Below, piece by piece: positions 14,195 through 22,705 of a stretch of 46,284 nucleotides of DNA. The notes under the pieces were generated by a model that had not been told where the DNA came from, did not search any database, and saw only the letters and a list, made by a program, of their open reading frames with translations. Position 1 is the stretch's first letter. Each line of letters opens with the position of its first letter. A program made the position numbers and the translations under genes. The DNA comes from DAMCZI01 sp032095175 (lineage in GTDB: Bacteria; Bacillota; Clostridia; Clostridiales; Caloramatoraceae), in the NCBI GenBank assembly GCA_032095175.1, contig DAMCZI010000036.1:1-46284 (forward strand). The letters run 5' to 3'.

Positions 14195-15043
14195 TTATGA
14201 TTTTATACTGGAATATAAGCTTGTCCCAAGTATTATTAAACCTCCCAGAATAATCTGTGGTGATGGTATCTCTCCAAATAATACTACTGTTGATATTATT
14301 CCATATACAGGTTCAAGAGTTGCTATAATACTTGCTGTTTGTGCTTTAACCATAGACATACCACTTACAAATAGTGAATGAGATATTCCTGTAAAAATTA
14401 CTCCAAGAATAATTAGAAGTAAAATGTCATTTGGACTAAAGACTGGTTTTATAATAAACATAAATGGAATAAGCAATACTGTTGATACCGAAGTTTCATA
14501 AAAGGTAATTATGAGCCCAGAATATTTTTGTGTATGTTTCTTGTTTAATATTGATAAAATAGCAAATGTGAAACCAGATAATATACCCCAAAGAGCTCCC
14601 TGTGTCATGTTGTTGTTAAATTGAAATTTGGGGATAACAAGTGCAACGCCTATAAAGGTTATTAATGATATTATTATATCTCTTAAAGTTATTTTAGTTT
14701 TGAAAAAACAGGGTTCTAAAAACGTTACGAAAACCGGAAAGGTTGAAAAGGTTAATAACCCAAGGGCAACTGTTGATAGTTGTATAGATTTAAAATACGA
14801 AATCCAATGTATAGTAAGAAGTGCCCCAAGGCATATAAGAAAAAAGTAATCTTTTTTATCTTTCAGCAGCAATGTTTGATGAGTTGCCTTTAGATAAAAG
14901 AAAAGAAAGAGTGCTGCAAATAGAACTCTGCCAAACACTATAACCATTGCAGATTGAGAAATAAGCTTTCCAAAGAGCCCTGCAAGTCCAAAAAGTAAAA
15001 CAGCTATATGTATTTTTATGATTCCACCATTATTTTTAAACAT
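14195..15043 (-). CDS. EamA/DMT family transporter (first copy)
   Basis: About 282 aa with ten predicted membrane helices in two EamA halves, as in drug/metabolite exporters of the DMT superfamily. The first half starts 'IHIAVLLFGLAGLFGKLISQS'; the second begins near residue 150 ('GALWGILSGFTFAILSIL') and ends with 'LGGLIILGTSLYSS'. The substrate cannot be told from sequence; amino acids or metabolites are usual. I chose the ATG at 15043 because GGGAGG lies 7 nt upstream. It is unrelated in detail to the second EamA gene at 24.4 kb beyond the family fold. Confidence 0.88.
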   Translation of the reverse strand: MFKNNGGIIKIHIAVLLFGLAGLFGKLISQSAMVIVFGRVLFAALFLFFYLKATHQTLLLKDKKDYFFLICLGALLTIHWISYFKSIQLSTVALGLLTFSTFPVFVTFLEPCFFKTKITLRDIIISLITFIGVALVIPKFQFNNNMTQGALWGILSGFTFAILSILNKKHTQKYSGLIITFYETSVSTVLLIPFMFIIKPVFSPNDILLLIILGVIFTGISHSLFVSGMSMVKAQTASIIATLEPVYGIISTVVLFGEIPSPQIILGGLIILGTSLYSSIKS

Positions 15044-15541
15044 AGATGTTCCTCCCAAATAAGCATTAATATTTTTAAAAACATTATCTTAAAGTTTTAT
15101 GCAAATTATTATTATTCTTTCATCAAAAGTAGATGAAGCTGTAGAAATAGGAACAAGTTATTGTTTTATGTTGTTTCTATTTATTATAAAAGAATTCATT
15201 TTTGTACGTCTCTATTATATCAAAAGAAACATCCTTTTGTTTTATATATTAAACCATATATATTTAGGCAAATTTTGAAATATTATAGCTAGTCATGGAA
15301 TTATCCATTATAATTAATTGTGAAATTGGGATTAAAGGGAAGTATATCATAATGGGTCACTTCAAATAGTGATCATCTGATATATATAGATAGACCAGAT
15401 GTGGTAATTAATTGTTTAAAGTCATTGGTTTAATGAGTAATATATTTATATAAAATTTAAATGTAATTTTAATGGGAAGCCATTGGCTTCCCATAATTCA
15501 TATTGGTACAAAGATGTTCAGAAAAAATGTAAAAGCATGAG
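15044..15541. other. Intergenic region, two divergent-length AT-rich stretches
   Basis: No gene is seen on either strand in this ~500-nt gap. It contains small inverted repeats (GTCACT/AGTGAT near 15356-15373 and CATCTG/CAGATG near 15375-15402). A hairpin ATGGGAAGCC/GGCTTCCCAT (15472-15494) follows the AraC gene on the minus strand and may be its terminator, although its U-tail (TAAAATTA) is weak. Confidence 0.45.
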
Positions 15542-16444
15542 TTAATTGGAGTGTTTTTTTACTACCGGATACCATAATTCAATATATCCATATTCTTCAT
15601 TTCCGCCATATATTTCAAACTCTGCACCATCAACCTTTTCATAATTTGAAGTTGGCAGCCATTCACTGTAAAATCTTTTTTGTAGTGTGTTTAGAACTGT
15701 ACTAAAATCTTTATCCCATCTAAACTTTTTAGAAGGGAAAATGGCATAGGTCTGTGCTGGAATATGTGCGATGTTATAGCCTTCTGTGTTACTATTATTT
15801 CCTACGAAACAGCACAGCATGTAGGGAAATGTATTTTTCTCTGTTTTTCTATAATTTGCTGCTCCATGAATCTTACATAAATCCTGTGAAATAAATGGTG
15901 GTAAATTACCTGAGTCCTTAAATAATTTTTCGTACAATCCGTTCTTATGGCATTTTTGCCAAAGTTCTGCGGGATTTTGATAACTATCATCTCCAATTGA
16001 AGATCCAATTGTCTCAATTCCAAAAATATCAAAAGCTTCTTTTGTTTCAATCCTATACTCCATCTCATTCTCTCCTTTAATGGAAATTTGAAAGGATATT
16101 CGTGGATAGGCTTTAAGTATAACACCATCATTGCGCGCTAATGAGGGTGCTATGCCATGTAGTGCTTGAAATGCTCTGGAAAATGAAACTGGTGATTCAT
16201 AACCGTACTTTAATGCAACATCTATTATCTTTACATCGCCGTTTTGAATTTCAAAGGCTGCAAGAGTCAACCTCCTGCGTCTTATATATTCAACAAGTGA
16301 TATTTCGGTTATAAAAGAAAACATTTTTTGAAAGTTATAAGATGAGCAACATGCCATTTGAGCCACCACATTCATATCAATTTCATTTGTTAGGTTGTTC
16401 TCTACATAATCCAATGCACGATTCATTCTTTTTAGCCAATCCAT
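15542..16444 (-). CDS. AraC family regulator with C-terminal GyrI-like effector domain
   Basis: About 300 aa, with the Rob/RobA-like order. An N-terminal AraC double HTH spans residues ~1-105 ('NRALDYVENNLTNEI', 'QMACCSSYNFQKMFS', 'DVALKYGYESPVSFSRAFQALHG'). A GyrI-like ligand-binding domain follows from ~125 to 300 ('EYRIETKEAFDIFGIETIG' and the closing 'EFEIYGGNEEYGYIELWYPV'). Proteins of this type sense hydrophobic drugs or metabolites and often activate neighbouring exporters; the co-oriented EamA transporter 0.5 kb downstream is a candidate target. AAAGGAGG lies 7 nt before the chosen ATG at 16444; the longer reading from 16483 lacks a site. Confidence 0.87.
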   Translation of the reverse strand: MDWLKRMNRALDYVENNLTNEIDMNVVAQMACCSSYNFQKMFSFITEISLVEYIRRRRLTLAAFEIQNGDVKIIDVALKYGYESPVSFSRAFQALHGIAPSLARNDGVILKAYPRISFQISIKGENEMEYRIETKEAFDIFGIETIGSSIGDDSYQNPAELWQKCHKNGLYEKLFKDSGNLPPFISQDLCKIHGAANYRKTEKNTFPYMLCCFVGNNSNTEGYNIAHIPAQTYAIFPSKKFRWDKDFSTVLNTLQKRFYSEWLPTSNYEKVDGAEFEIYGGNEEYGYIELWYPVVKKHSN

Positions 16445-16793
16445 ATAAAAACCTCCTTTCAATAAAAAGTATATATAAAACAAAAGTTAATGTCGCAACT
16501 ATTCTTGTACAGAAAATGTTTGCACATTATAATAAAAATTGTTTTTACATTAGGTGACATATATTTGATATGATATATACTAAAAATACATTGTGGATTA
16601 TATTATGTTTTTATGTTAATTATAGCGTTGATTTCCTTCGATTTCTATTGTTTTCTCATTGGAGAGGAATGTACAAAATGACGACAATGTTTTGAATATT
16701 TTGATAAAGTGAAGCATTTAATTCGTCAAATGCTGGAATATGCGTTTTTTATAATGCTATAATAATGTCAGAGACTAAAAAGGAGGGGATTAG
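16445..16793. other. Divergent promoter region between araC-type gene and M42 operon
   Basis: A 349-nt AT-rich region with no gene. On the minus strand TTGCGA, 17 bp and TATATA near 16490-16465 could be the AraC gene promoter. On the + strand two TATAAT boxes (16750-16755 and 16758-16763) precede the M42 operon without a recognisable -35, which may mean an activator-dependent promoter. Both readings are tentative. Confidence 0.35.
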
Positions 16794-17822
16794 ATGGAAG
16801 GTAAGGATTTGCTTTTTAAGTTAAGCAACAGCTTTGGAATTTCCGGAAGTGAACATAAGCTTCATGGAATACTTGAGGAATATTTCAAGGAATGTACAGA
16901 TGAAATGAAGATAAATAAAATCGGAAATTTCACTGCAATCAAAAAAGGAACAGGAAAGCTTAAGGTAATGCTTGCTGCACATGCAGATGAGGTCGGGCTA
17001 ATTGTGACAGAAATCGATGACAGGGGCTTTGTTCACTTTGGAAACCTTGCTGGAGTAGATGGTAAAACGCTACCTGCCCAGGAGGTTATAATTTATGGGA
17101 AAAGAGAAATATATGGTGTAATTGGAGCCAAGCCACCCCATGTTTTAACTGCAGCGGATATGAAAAAAGCTGTTAAAATGGAGGACATGGTAATCGATAC
17201 TGGAATGACAAAGGAAGAATTATCAGAAATAGTTTCAGTTGGAGATTTCATAACACCTAAGAGAGAATGCAAAAACCTTCTTGGAGATTTCATAACAGGA
17301 AAGGCATTTGATGATAGGGCAAGCATTGCTGCTATGTATGAATGCGCAAAGGAACTACAGAATATAAAGCATGATGCTGATGTTTACTTTGTATCAACAG
17401 TTCAGGAGGAAAGAGGATGCCTTGGAGCCAAGGTTATGTCCTATGATATTGATCCTGATCTTGGTATAGCTATTGATGTAACCTTTGGAGATAAATATGC
17501 GATACCTGACCTTGAAAGTGAATGTGGAAAGGGACCTGCAATTTCCTTTGGACCCTATATACATGGAGAGTACTTTGAAAAGCTTACAGAGGTAGCAGAT
17601 GATTACAATATACCTTATTGTGTTGAAGTAGCACCAAGAAGTACAGGAACAGATGGTGATAATATACAGTCATCAAGGGATGGAATACCAACACTTGTAG
17701 TATCCATACCTCTAAAGTATATGCATACCTCCACTGAAGTTATAGATTACAAGGATGTAAAGAGCATAGGAAGGCTTCTTGCACTCTTTATAGCATCCTT
17801 AAAGGACAGGGGGGAGAATTAA
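16794..17822 (+). CDS. M42 family metallo-aminopeptidase, first of three
   Basis: Cytosolic di-metal aminopeptidase of the TET/FrvX/YsdC type, which forms large dodecameric shells trimming peptides. 342 aa. Metal and catalytic motifs in order are 'AAHADEVG' (~60), 'GKAFDDRAS' (~172), 'VQEERGCLGA' (~206, catalytic Glu pair), 'AIDVTFGD' (~230) and 'KYMHTSTEV' near the end. ATG 16794 follows AAGGAGGGG. Its stop overlaps the next start by one base. Having the full residue set, it is predicted active. Substrate preference is unknown. Annotation as glucanase (old CelM label) would be misleading. Confidence 0.9.
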   Translation: MEGKDLLFKLSNSFGISGSEHKLHGILEEYFKECTDEMKINKIGNFTAIKKGTGKLKVMLAAHADEVGLIVTEIDDRGFVHFGNLAGVDGKTLPAQEVIIYGKREIYGVIGAKPPHVLTAADMKKAVKMEDMVIDTGMTKEELSEIVSVGDFITPKRECKNLLGDFITGKAFDDRASIAAMYECAKELQNIKHDADVYFVSTVQEERGCLGAKVMSYDIDPDLGIAIDVTFGDKYAIPDLESECGKGPAISFGPYIHGEYFEKLTEVADDYNIPYCVEVAPRSTGTDGDNIQSSRDGIPTLVVSIPLKYMHTSTEVIDYKDVKSIGRLLALFIASLKDRGEN

Positions 17823-18823
17823 TGATTCTTAAGGAATACACAGATGCATTTGGAGTATCAGGCTGTGAAAAAGAAATAAGAGAGTTGATATCAACTAAGC
17901 TTGAGAATATTGAAGATAAAAAGGTAGACAGGCTTGGAAGCCTTATTGTGCATAAGAATGGAAAGGGCAAAAAGGTTCTTCTTGCAGCCCACATGGATGA
18001 GGTTGGCTTCATTGTTACAAATATAAAGGATGATGGAAGAATAAAATTTGCTCCAATGGGAATAGACCCTAGAATACTTGTATCAAAGAGAGTTATTTTC
18101 GGAAGAACTAAGACACTTGGAGTAATAGGTGCAAAACCAATACATATTCAAAGTGCTGATGAGAGAAGTACTCCAATAAGTGTTAAAGAGATGTTTATAG
18201 ATATTGGAGCTACATCAAAGGAAGAGGCTAAAAAGCATGTAAAGGTTGGGGATTATGCAACCTTTGAAAGTGAATATGTAGATATGGGAAGGTACATAAA
18301 GGCAAAGGCTCTTGATGATAGGGTTGGATGTGCAGTAATCACCGAGGTTTTAAAGGAAGAGTTTAATCTTGATTTATATGGTGCATTTACTGTACAAGAA
18401 GAGGTTGGACTTAGAGGTGCAGGAGCAGTTGCATTTGCAGTTGAACCTGAAATAGCAATAATCATTGAAGGTACAACCTGTGCAGATATATCAAAGGATG
18501 AGAAGGATTATGTTACAACTCCAGGTATGGGACCTGCTATATCTCTTATGGATCATACATCATCATCAAATGGTAGATTTTTAAGAAGAATTGTTGAAGT
18601 TGCCGAAAAGAATAACATACCTTACCAGTACAGAAGAGGAACCTTTGGTGGAAATGATGCAGGGAAAATACACAGAGCAAAGGAAGGCTGCATAACAGCT
18701 ACTATATCAGTACCAACAAGATATATACATTCACCTATAAGCATGATAAACAAGGAAGACTATGAAAATGTAGTAAAGCTTGTAAAGCTTGTATTAAAGA
18801 GCTTAGAGGAGGGGGAAATATAA
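17822..18823 (+). CDS. M42 family metallo-aminopeptidase, second of three
   Basis: 333 aa, paralogous to its neighbours. Motifs are 'AAHMDEVGFIV' (~60), 'KALDDRVG' (~162), 'VQEEVGLRGA' (~193), 'IIEGTTCAD' (~216, Glu in place of the usual Asp-type metal ligand position) and 'RYIHSPIS' (~305). It resembles canonical YsdC/FrvX most closely of the three. ATG 17822 overlaps the preceding TAA by one base, and GGGGGAG lies just upstream, so translation is coupled. Differences in the fourth metal position among the three copies suggest different substrate specificities in a mixed or sequential peptide-degradation system. Confidence 0.9.
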   Translation: MILKEYTDAFGVSGCEKEIRELISTKLENIEDKKVDRLGSLIVHKNGKGKKVLLAAHMDEVGFIVTNIKDDGRIKFAPMGIDPRILVSKRVIFGRTKTLGVIGAKPIHIQSADERSTPISVKEMFIDIGATSKEEAKKHVKVGDYATFESEYVDMGRYIKAKALDDRVGCAVITEVLKEEFNLDLYGAFTVQEEVGLRGAGAVAFAVEPEIAIIIEGTTCADISKDEKDYVTTPGMGPAISLMDHTSSSNGRFLRRIVEVAEKNNIPYQYRRGTFGGNDAGKIHRAKEGCITATISVPTRYIHSPISMINKEDYENVVKLVKLVLKSLEEGEI

Positions 18824-19806
18824 TGGAACTTTTAAGAAAGCTAACAACTACCTTTGGACCATCAGGATGTGAAGACAAAATAGCAGAGGTTATAATAGAG
18901 GAAATAAAGGACTATGTTGATGAGGTAAGAAAAGATAGACTAGGAAATGTTATAGCACTTAAAAAGGGAAACGGGAAGGGCAGAATAATGATGGCTGCTC
19001 ATATGGACCAGATTGGTGTTATGATTACTGAAGTTGAAAAGGAAGGATTTTTAAGATTTGTTCCTGTTGGAGGAGTAAGTCCACATATAATACTTGGACA
19101 TAACATTGAATTTGAAAACGGAACAGTAGGAGTCATCTTCAAGGAAGGCAAAAAGGAAATGAAGGACTTAAAGCTTGGTGATATGTATATAGATATCGGA
19201 GCATCAAGCAAGGAAGATGCAGGGAAGAAGGTTAGAATAGGTGACTTTGGAATATTTAAGTCTAACTTCATTGTTGATGGAGACAGGGTAACAACTGGAG
19301 CTCTTGACAACAGAATAAGCTGCTATGCTCTTATTGAGGCAGCAAAGAGGATGAAGAAAGCTGAATATGATTCATACTTTGTATTTACAGTACAGGAAGA
19401 AACCTATACAAGTGGTGCTGCAACATCAGCCTATGCAATTGAGCCTGACTGTTCAATAGTAGTTGATGTTACAAGTACAGGAGATACTCCAAACTGCCGT
19501 AGAATGGCTGTAAAGCTTGAGGATGGTGCTGCAATAAAGGTAATGGATGCAGGAATGGTATGTCATCCAATGATGAAGAGATACCTTGAGGATACTGCAA
19601 AGAAGTACAATATTAAGCATCAGTTTGAGATTCTTGAATTTGGTATGACTGATGGAGCAGAGATACATGTATCAAAGGCAGGTGTTCCAACAGGAGCTAT
19701 ATCAATTCCTACAAGATATATACATACACCAGTTGAAACTGTAGATATGAAGGATGTTGAAGCTTCAATAGAACTTCTTGTAAAGGCTATTGAGGATTAT
19801 AAGTAG
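18823..19806 (+). CDS. M42 family metallo-aminopeptidase, third of three, divergent active-site surroundings
   Basis: 327 aa. It keeps the main metal ligands: 'AAHMDQIGVMI' (~61), 'GALDNRISCY' (~162), 'VQEETYTSGA' (~193), 'VVDVTSTGD' (~215) and 'RYIHTPVE' (~302). The usual AHxDE is AHMDQ, and the usual EEVGxRGA loop is EETYTSGA. The Glu-to-Gln next to the first metal site and the altered loop point to a changed specificity or lower activity. ATG 18823 overlaps the previous stop by one base, following GGAGGGGG. A rho-independent terminator follows, so the three genes form a complete operon. Confidence 0.9.
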   Translation: MELLRKLTTTFGPSGCEDKIAEVIIEEIKDYVDEVRKDRLGNVIALKKGNGKGRIMMAAHMDQIGVMITEVEKEGFLRFVPVGGVSPHIILGHNIEFENGTVGVIFKEGKKEMKDLKLGDMYIDIGASSKEDAGKKVRIGDFGIFKSNFIVDGDRVTTGALDNRISCYALIEAAKRMKKAEYDSYFVFTVQEETYTSGAATSAYAIEPDCSIVVDVTSTGDTPNCRRMAVKLEDGAAIKVMDAGMVCHPMMKRYLEDTAKKYNIKHQFEILEFGMTDGAEIHVSKAGVPTGAISIPTRYIHTPVETVDMKDVEASIELLVKAIEDYK

Positions 19807-19855
19807 TTGATTTTCCCGGGGCAGATGTTTATGTATATTAAAAAAGGTTTTTAAT

Positions 19856-19905
19856 ATAATCCTCCGGTAATACCAATATTATGATATTATCGGGGGATTA
19901 TTTTG
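19856..19905 (+). terminator. Terminator of the M42 operon
   Basis: ATAATCCTCCGGTAATA (19856-19872) pairs with TATTATCGGGGGATTAT (19885-19901) with two mismatches, and the run continues to TTTT at 19901-19904. Confidence 0.85.
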
Positions 19906-19954
19906 TGCGAAATAGTAATAATAATCAGAGTAAATACAGGAAGGGGGATGACTG

Positions 19955-21298
19955 TTGAGTAAAATATGGAAGGTATTAAAAATCGCACTTCCTGCAGTTT
20001 TTGAGATGATATTCTACACCCTTATTGTTGTAATAGATACAGCTTATGTAGGCAAATATGGAGCAGATGATGCCCTGAGTGCTGTAGGATTTAGTTCGGA
20101 AATTATATATACCATAATGAATATGTTTATATTTGTAGGGGTAGGCGTCGGAATAACTACAATGGTAGCCCAGAGTATTGGAGCAGGTAAAAAGGAGAGG
20201 GCAGAGGAATTTTTCAGCCAGGGACTTTGCCTTGGAATTGTTGTAGCAATAATTATATCCTTTGTCATGGGAGTTTTCCCAAAGCAAGTGCTCGGGATTT
20301 TTGGAGCATCAGGAAGTGTTCTTGAACATGGTGCAAGTTTTATGAGAATTGTAGCAATAGGAGCATTTTTTAATATGATGAGTGGTATTATGAATGCTGC
20401 ACTTAGAGGGTCAGGAAATACAATAATCCCTCTTGTGGCTTCAATGATAATCATTGGGGTTGCTATTCCACTTGATAAAATACTTATATTTGGTAAATTT
20501 GGATTAAGGCCACTGGGTATTATTGGCTCTGCTATTGCAACATCCACAGGATACCTTTGTGGATTTATATTTCTTTGCTTTTACTTTAAGTATTTTTCTA
20601 ATTTTAAAATACGAATTGAGTACATGAAAAATATAAATGTAGATTATATAAAAAAAATAATAAGGCTGGCGATACCATCAGGGCTTCAGGAAGGTGCATT
20701 CAGTGTAAGCAGACTTATAACCATCTCCTTTATTATGTATATAGGAACAAAGGCCTTTGCTGCAAACCAGATTACAACCCAGATTGAATCAGTATCCTTT
20801 ATGCCAGGATGGGGATTTGCTGTTGCAGCTACTTCCCTTGTTGGCCAAAGAATAGGTGCGAAGGATTACAAAAATGCAAGAGAGTATGCGAGGATTTCAG
20901 CTATACTTGGTGTTTGTGTGATGCTTGTGTGCTCAATACTTTTCTTTGCAATACCTGGGGAGCTTGTAAAATTGTTTATTGATAACCCTGATACAATAGG
21001 CCTTGCAAAGGGATGTCTTATGATTGCTGCAATAGAGCAGCCCTTTATGGCAGTTTCAATGGTTCTTGGTGGAGCACTAAAAGGAGCAGGAGATGCAAAA
21101 ACACCATTTACCATATCGCTGATTTCAAGCTGGCTTATAAGGCTTCCATTAATGGCCTTTGTAATATATGTTCTTAAGCTTAGTGTTGTATATGTATGGG
21201 TTATTACATCAATACAATGGGGATTTGATGGAATGGTTATACTGTATATGTACAGGAAGAAAAGCAGAAAGTGGGAAGAAAAAATAGAAATAGTATAA
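19955..21298 (+). CDS. MATE family efflux transporter
   Basis: 447-aa, twelve-helix Na+- or H+-driven exporter of the MATE family (two MatE domains at ~10-170 and ~230-400). Family features include 'ALPAVFEMIFYTLIVVIDTAYVG' in helix 1 (read in parts), 'GAGKKERAEEF' in the loop after helix 2, 'ALRGSGNTIIPL' and its second-half echo 'ALKGAGDAKTPF'. TTG 19955 follows GGAAGGGGG; no nearby ATG is better. It is preceded by a terminator, so it is transcribed separately from the M42 genes. The drug or metabolite substrate is unknown. Confidence 0.92.
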   Translation: MSKIWKVLKIALPAVFEMIFYTLIVVIDTAYVGKYGADDALSAVGFSSEIIYTIMNMFIFVGVGVGITTMVAQSIGAGKKERAEEFFSQGLCLGIVVAIIISFVMGVFPKQVLGIFGASGSVLEHGASFMRIVAIGAFFNMMSGIMNAALRGSGNTIIPLVASMIIIGVAIPLDKILIFGKFGLRPLGIIGSAIATSTGYLCGFIFLCFYFKYFSNFKIRIEYMKNINVDYIKKIIRLAIPSGLQEGAFSVSRLITISFIMYIGTKAFAANQITTQIESVSFMPGWGFAVAATSLVGQRIGAKDYKNAREYARISAILGVCVMLVCSILFFAIPGELVKLFIDNPDTIGLAKGCLMIAAIEQPFMAVSMVLGGALKGAGDAKTPFTISLISSWLIRLPLMAFVIYVLKLSVVYVWVITSIQWGFDGMVILYMYRKKSRKWEEKIEIV

Positions 21299-21308
21299 TA
21301 AATTGATA

Positions 21309-21424
21309 TATATAGGTTGCATTAAAATTCTTACATTTTATCTTTACAAACAGCCCTGCTACATTGGTTTGACCCTAGGATGTTTGTGAAGATGGAATGT
21401 AATAGAATTTTTGCAACGTATATA
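21309..21424. repeat. Long imperfect inverted repeat (116 bp) after the MATE gene
   Basis: Arms of 44 nt (21309-21352 and 21381-21424) match at roughly 85%, with a 28-nt centre. The outer ends are TATATAGGTTGCA and TGCAACGTATATA; the inner ends are TTTACAAACA and TGTTTGTGAA. Several mismatches are T facing G, which a + strand RNA would tolerate. It starts 11 nt past the MATE stop, so it could also work as a very long 3' hairpin. It is followed directly by repeat copy B. Confidence 0.7.
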
Positions 21425-21430
21425 GTAAGC

Positions 21431-21539
21431 GCATTAATGATCTTACATTGAGTGTTATGCAATTAATGAATTAAGGAATATGGTTTTGAATAAATGCTTA
21501 GGGTTGAGCAATATGGAATCATTTATGTGAAACATATAG
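21431..21539 (+). repeat. Dispersed two-hairpin repeat, copy B
   Basis: It contains the linker GAATTAAGGAATATGG, the loop GCTTAGGGTTGAGCAATATGG and the closing arm CATTTATGTGAAACATATAG. The first stem is degenerate (CATTAAT/ATTAATG) compared with copies C and D. Together with the flanking 116-bp palindrome and the patatin hairpin it fills the whole 312-nt MATE-patatin gap. Confidence 0.75.
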
Positions 21540-21555
21540 CGCTTTAAGGATAAAT

Positions 21556-21610
21556 AAAAAATCACCATCATAATCTATAGTATTAATAATGATTATGATG
21601 GTGATTTTTT
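21556..21610 (+). promoter_or_regulatory. 20-bp hairpin that sequesters the patatin ribosome-binding site
   Basis: AAAAAATCACCATCATAATC (21556-21575) and its perfect complement (21591-21610) form a 20-bp stem with a 15-nt loop, ending in six T's. The patatin ATG starts at the very next base (21611), and its Shine-Dalgarno GGTGA (21600-21604) is inside the 3' arm. The structure is both terminator-shaped and RBS-occluding. It could terminate read-through from upstream or act as a translational switch or thermometer. Confidence 0.75.
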
Positions 21611-22564
21611 ATGCTTGCTGATGCTGTATTTGAGGGTGGTGGAGTTAAGGGGATAGGGATTGTTGGAGCGTTGTGCTGCCTTGAGGAAAAAGGATACAAG
21701 TGGCAAAGATTTGCTGGAACATCAGCAGGAGCAATGATTGCAGCTCTTCTGGCAGTTGGATATTGTGGGAGTGAAATAAAAAGGATATTATTAAAAACTG
21801 ATTATAGGATGCTCATTGATAAAAGTAGAGTTCAATCCATACCTGTTCTAGGAAAACCTCTTGGGTTTATATTTGAAAAGGCTATTTATGATGGAAAATA
21901 CCTTGAAGATTGGATTGAGCATATGCTCAGAGCAAAGGGGAAGACAAAGTTTAGAGATGTTTATAAAAATAGGGAATTTAGGCTTAAAATCATAGCTTCA
22001 GATATAACAAAAAAGGAAATGATTATACTTCCAGATGATCTTGTAAAGTATGGAATAGATCCGATGGATTTTAGTATATCAAAGGCTGTAAGGATGAGCA
22101 TGAGTCTGCCTTTTTATTTTAAACCAGTAAGGTTAAATGGGAAGGATGGCGAAAGTATCATTGTAGATGGAGGAATATTAAGCAATTTTCCTATTTGGAT
22201 ATTTGATGTAAATGGAATACCCAGATGGCCTACAATTGGATTTAAACTTGTTGAGCCTGATTTTAAGTTTAAAGAAGCTTTTAAAGGAAACATTATAGCA
22301 TATACTATGGACATAATAAGAACGATGTTGGAGGAAAATGATGCAAGGTATATTAAAAATCCCGACTTTATAAGGACAATCTCAATACCAACTTTAGGGG
22401 TTAAGACAACTGATTTTTATATATCAATGGAAAGAAACATTCAACTTTTCAACTCGGGATATGGGAGCGCAATAGAATTTCTTAAGCTATGGAATTTTAA
22501 TAAATATGTAACAAAATATAGAAATAGCAAATGCTCTACAAGAAGGGAAATGCTCATGATGTGA
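21611..22564 (+). CDS. Patatin-like phospholipase
   Basis: 317-aa cytosolic or membrane-associated lipid acyl hydrolase. The catalytic Ser-Asp dyad and oxyanion hole are visible: 'EGGGVKGIGIVGAL' (oxyanion glycines ~9-14), 'GTSAGAM' with nucleophile Ser38, and 'IVDGGIL' with Asp186. The start 'MLADAVFEGGGVKG' is standard for the family, which supports ATG 21611 despite its location directly against a hairpin. No secretion signal is seen. The extra ~100 residues after the dyad are common in clostridial members. A short hairpin (ATGCTCA/TGAGCAT) overlaps the stop codon. Its physiological lipid is unknown; bacterial homologues include membrane-remodelling and virulence lipases. Confidence 0.9.
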   Translation: MLADAVFEGGGVKGIGIVGALCCLEEKGYKWQRFAGTSAGAMIAALLAVGYCGSEIKRILLKTDYRMLIDKSRVQSIPVLGKPLGFIFEKAIYDGKYLEDWIEHMLRAKGKTKFRDVYKNREFRLKIIASDITKKEMIILPDDLVKYGIDPMDFSISKAVRMSMSLPFYFKPVRLNGKDGESIIVDGGILSNFPIWIFDVNGIPRWPTIGFKLVEPDFKFKEAFKGNIIAYTMDIIRTMLEENDARYIKNPDFIRTISIPTLGVKTTDFYISMERNIQLFNSGYGSAIEFLKLWNFNKYVTKYRNSKCSTRREMLMM

Positions 22565-22636
22565 GCATACACCCATTTTAAAAATAAAATTATCACATGA
22601 TAATGTAAAATATATGTCGAACTTGTAAAAAATATG

Positions 22637-22666
22637 TTGATAGTAAATATATACATAATGTATAAT
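22637..22666 (+). promoter_or_regulatory. Predicted promoter of the chemoreceptor gene
   Basis: TTGATA (22637-22642), an 18-bp spacer and TATAAT (22661-22666) lie 40 nt before the start codon at 22706. No sigma-D motility promoter was recognised. Confidence 0.55.
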
Positions 22667-22705
22667 TATATTTGTTTACTAGGGTATCAAACGGGGGTGA
22701 AGGTT

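Noticed and set aside
14106..14381. 91-aa + strand frame and similar antisense frames over transporters
   Set aside because: They lie antisense to well-supported transporter and enzyme genes and reflect codon bias, not independent genes.
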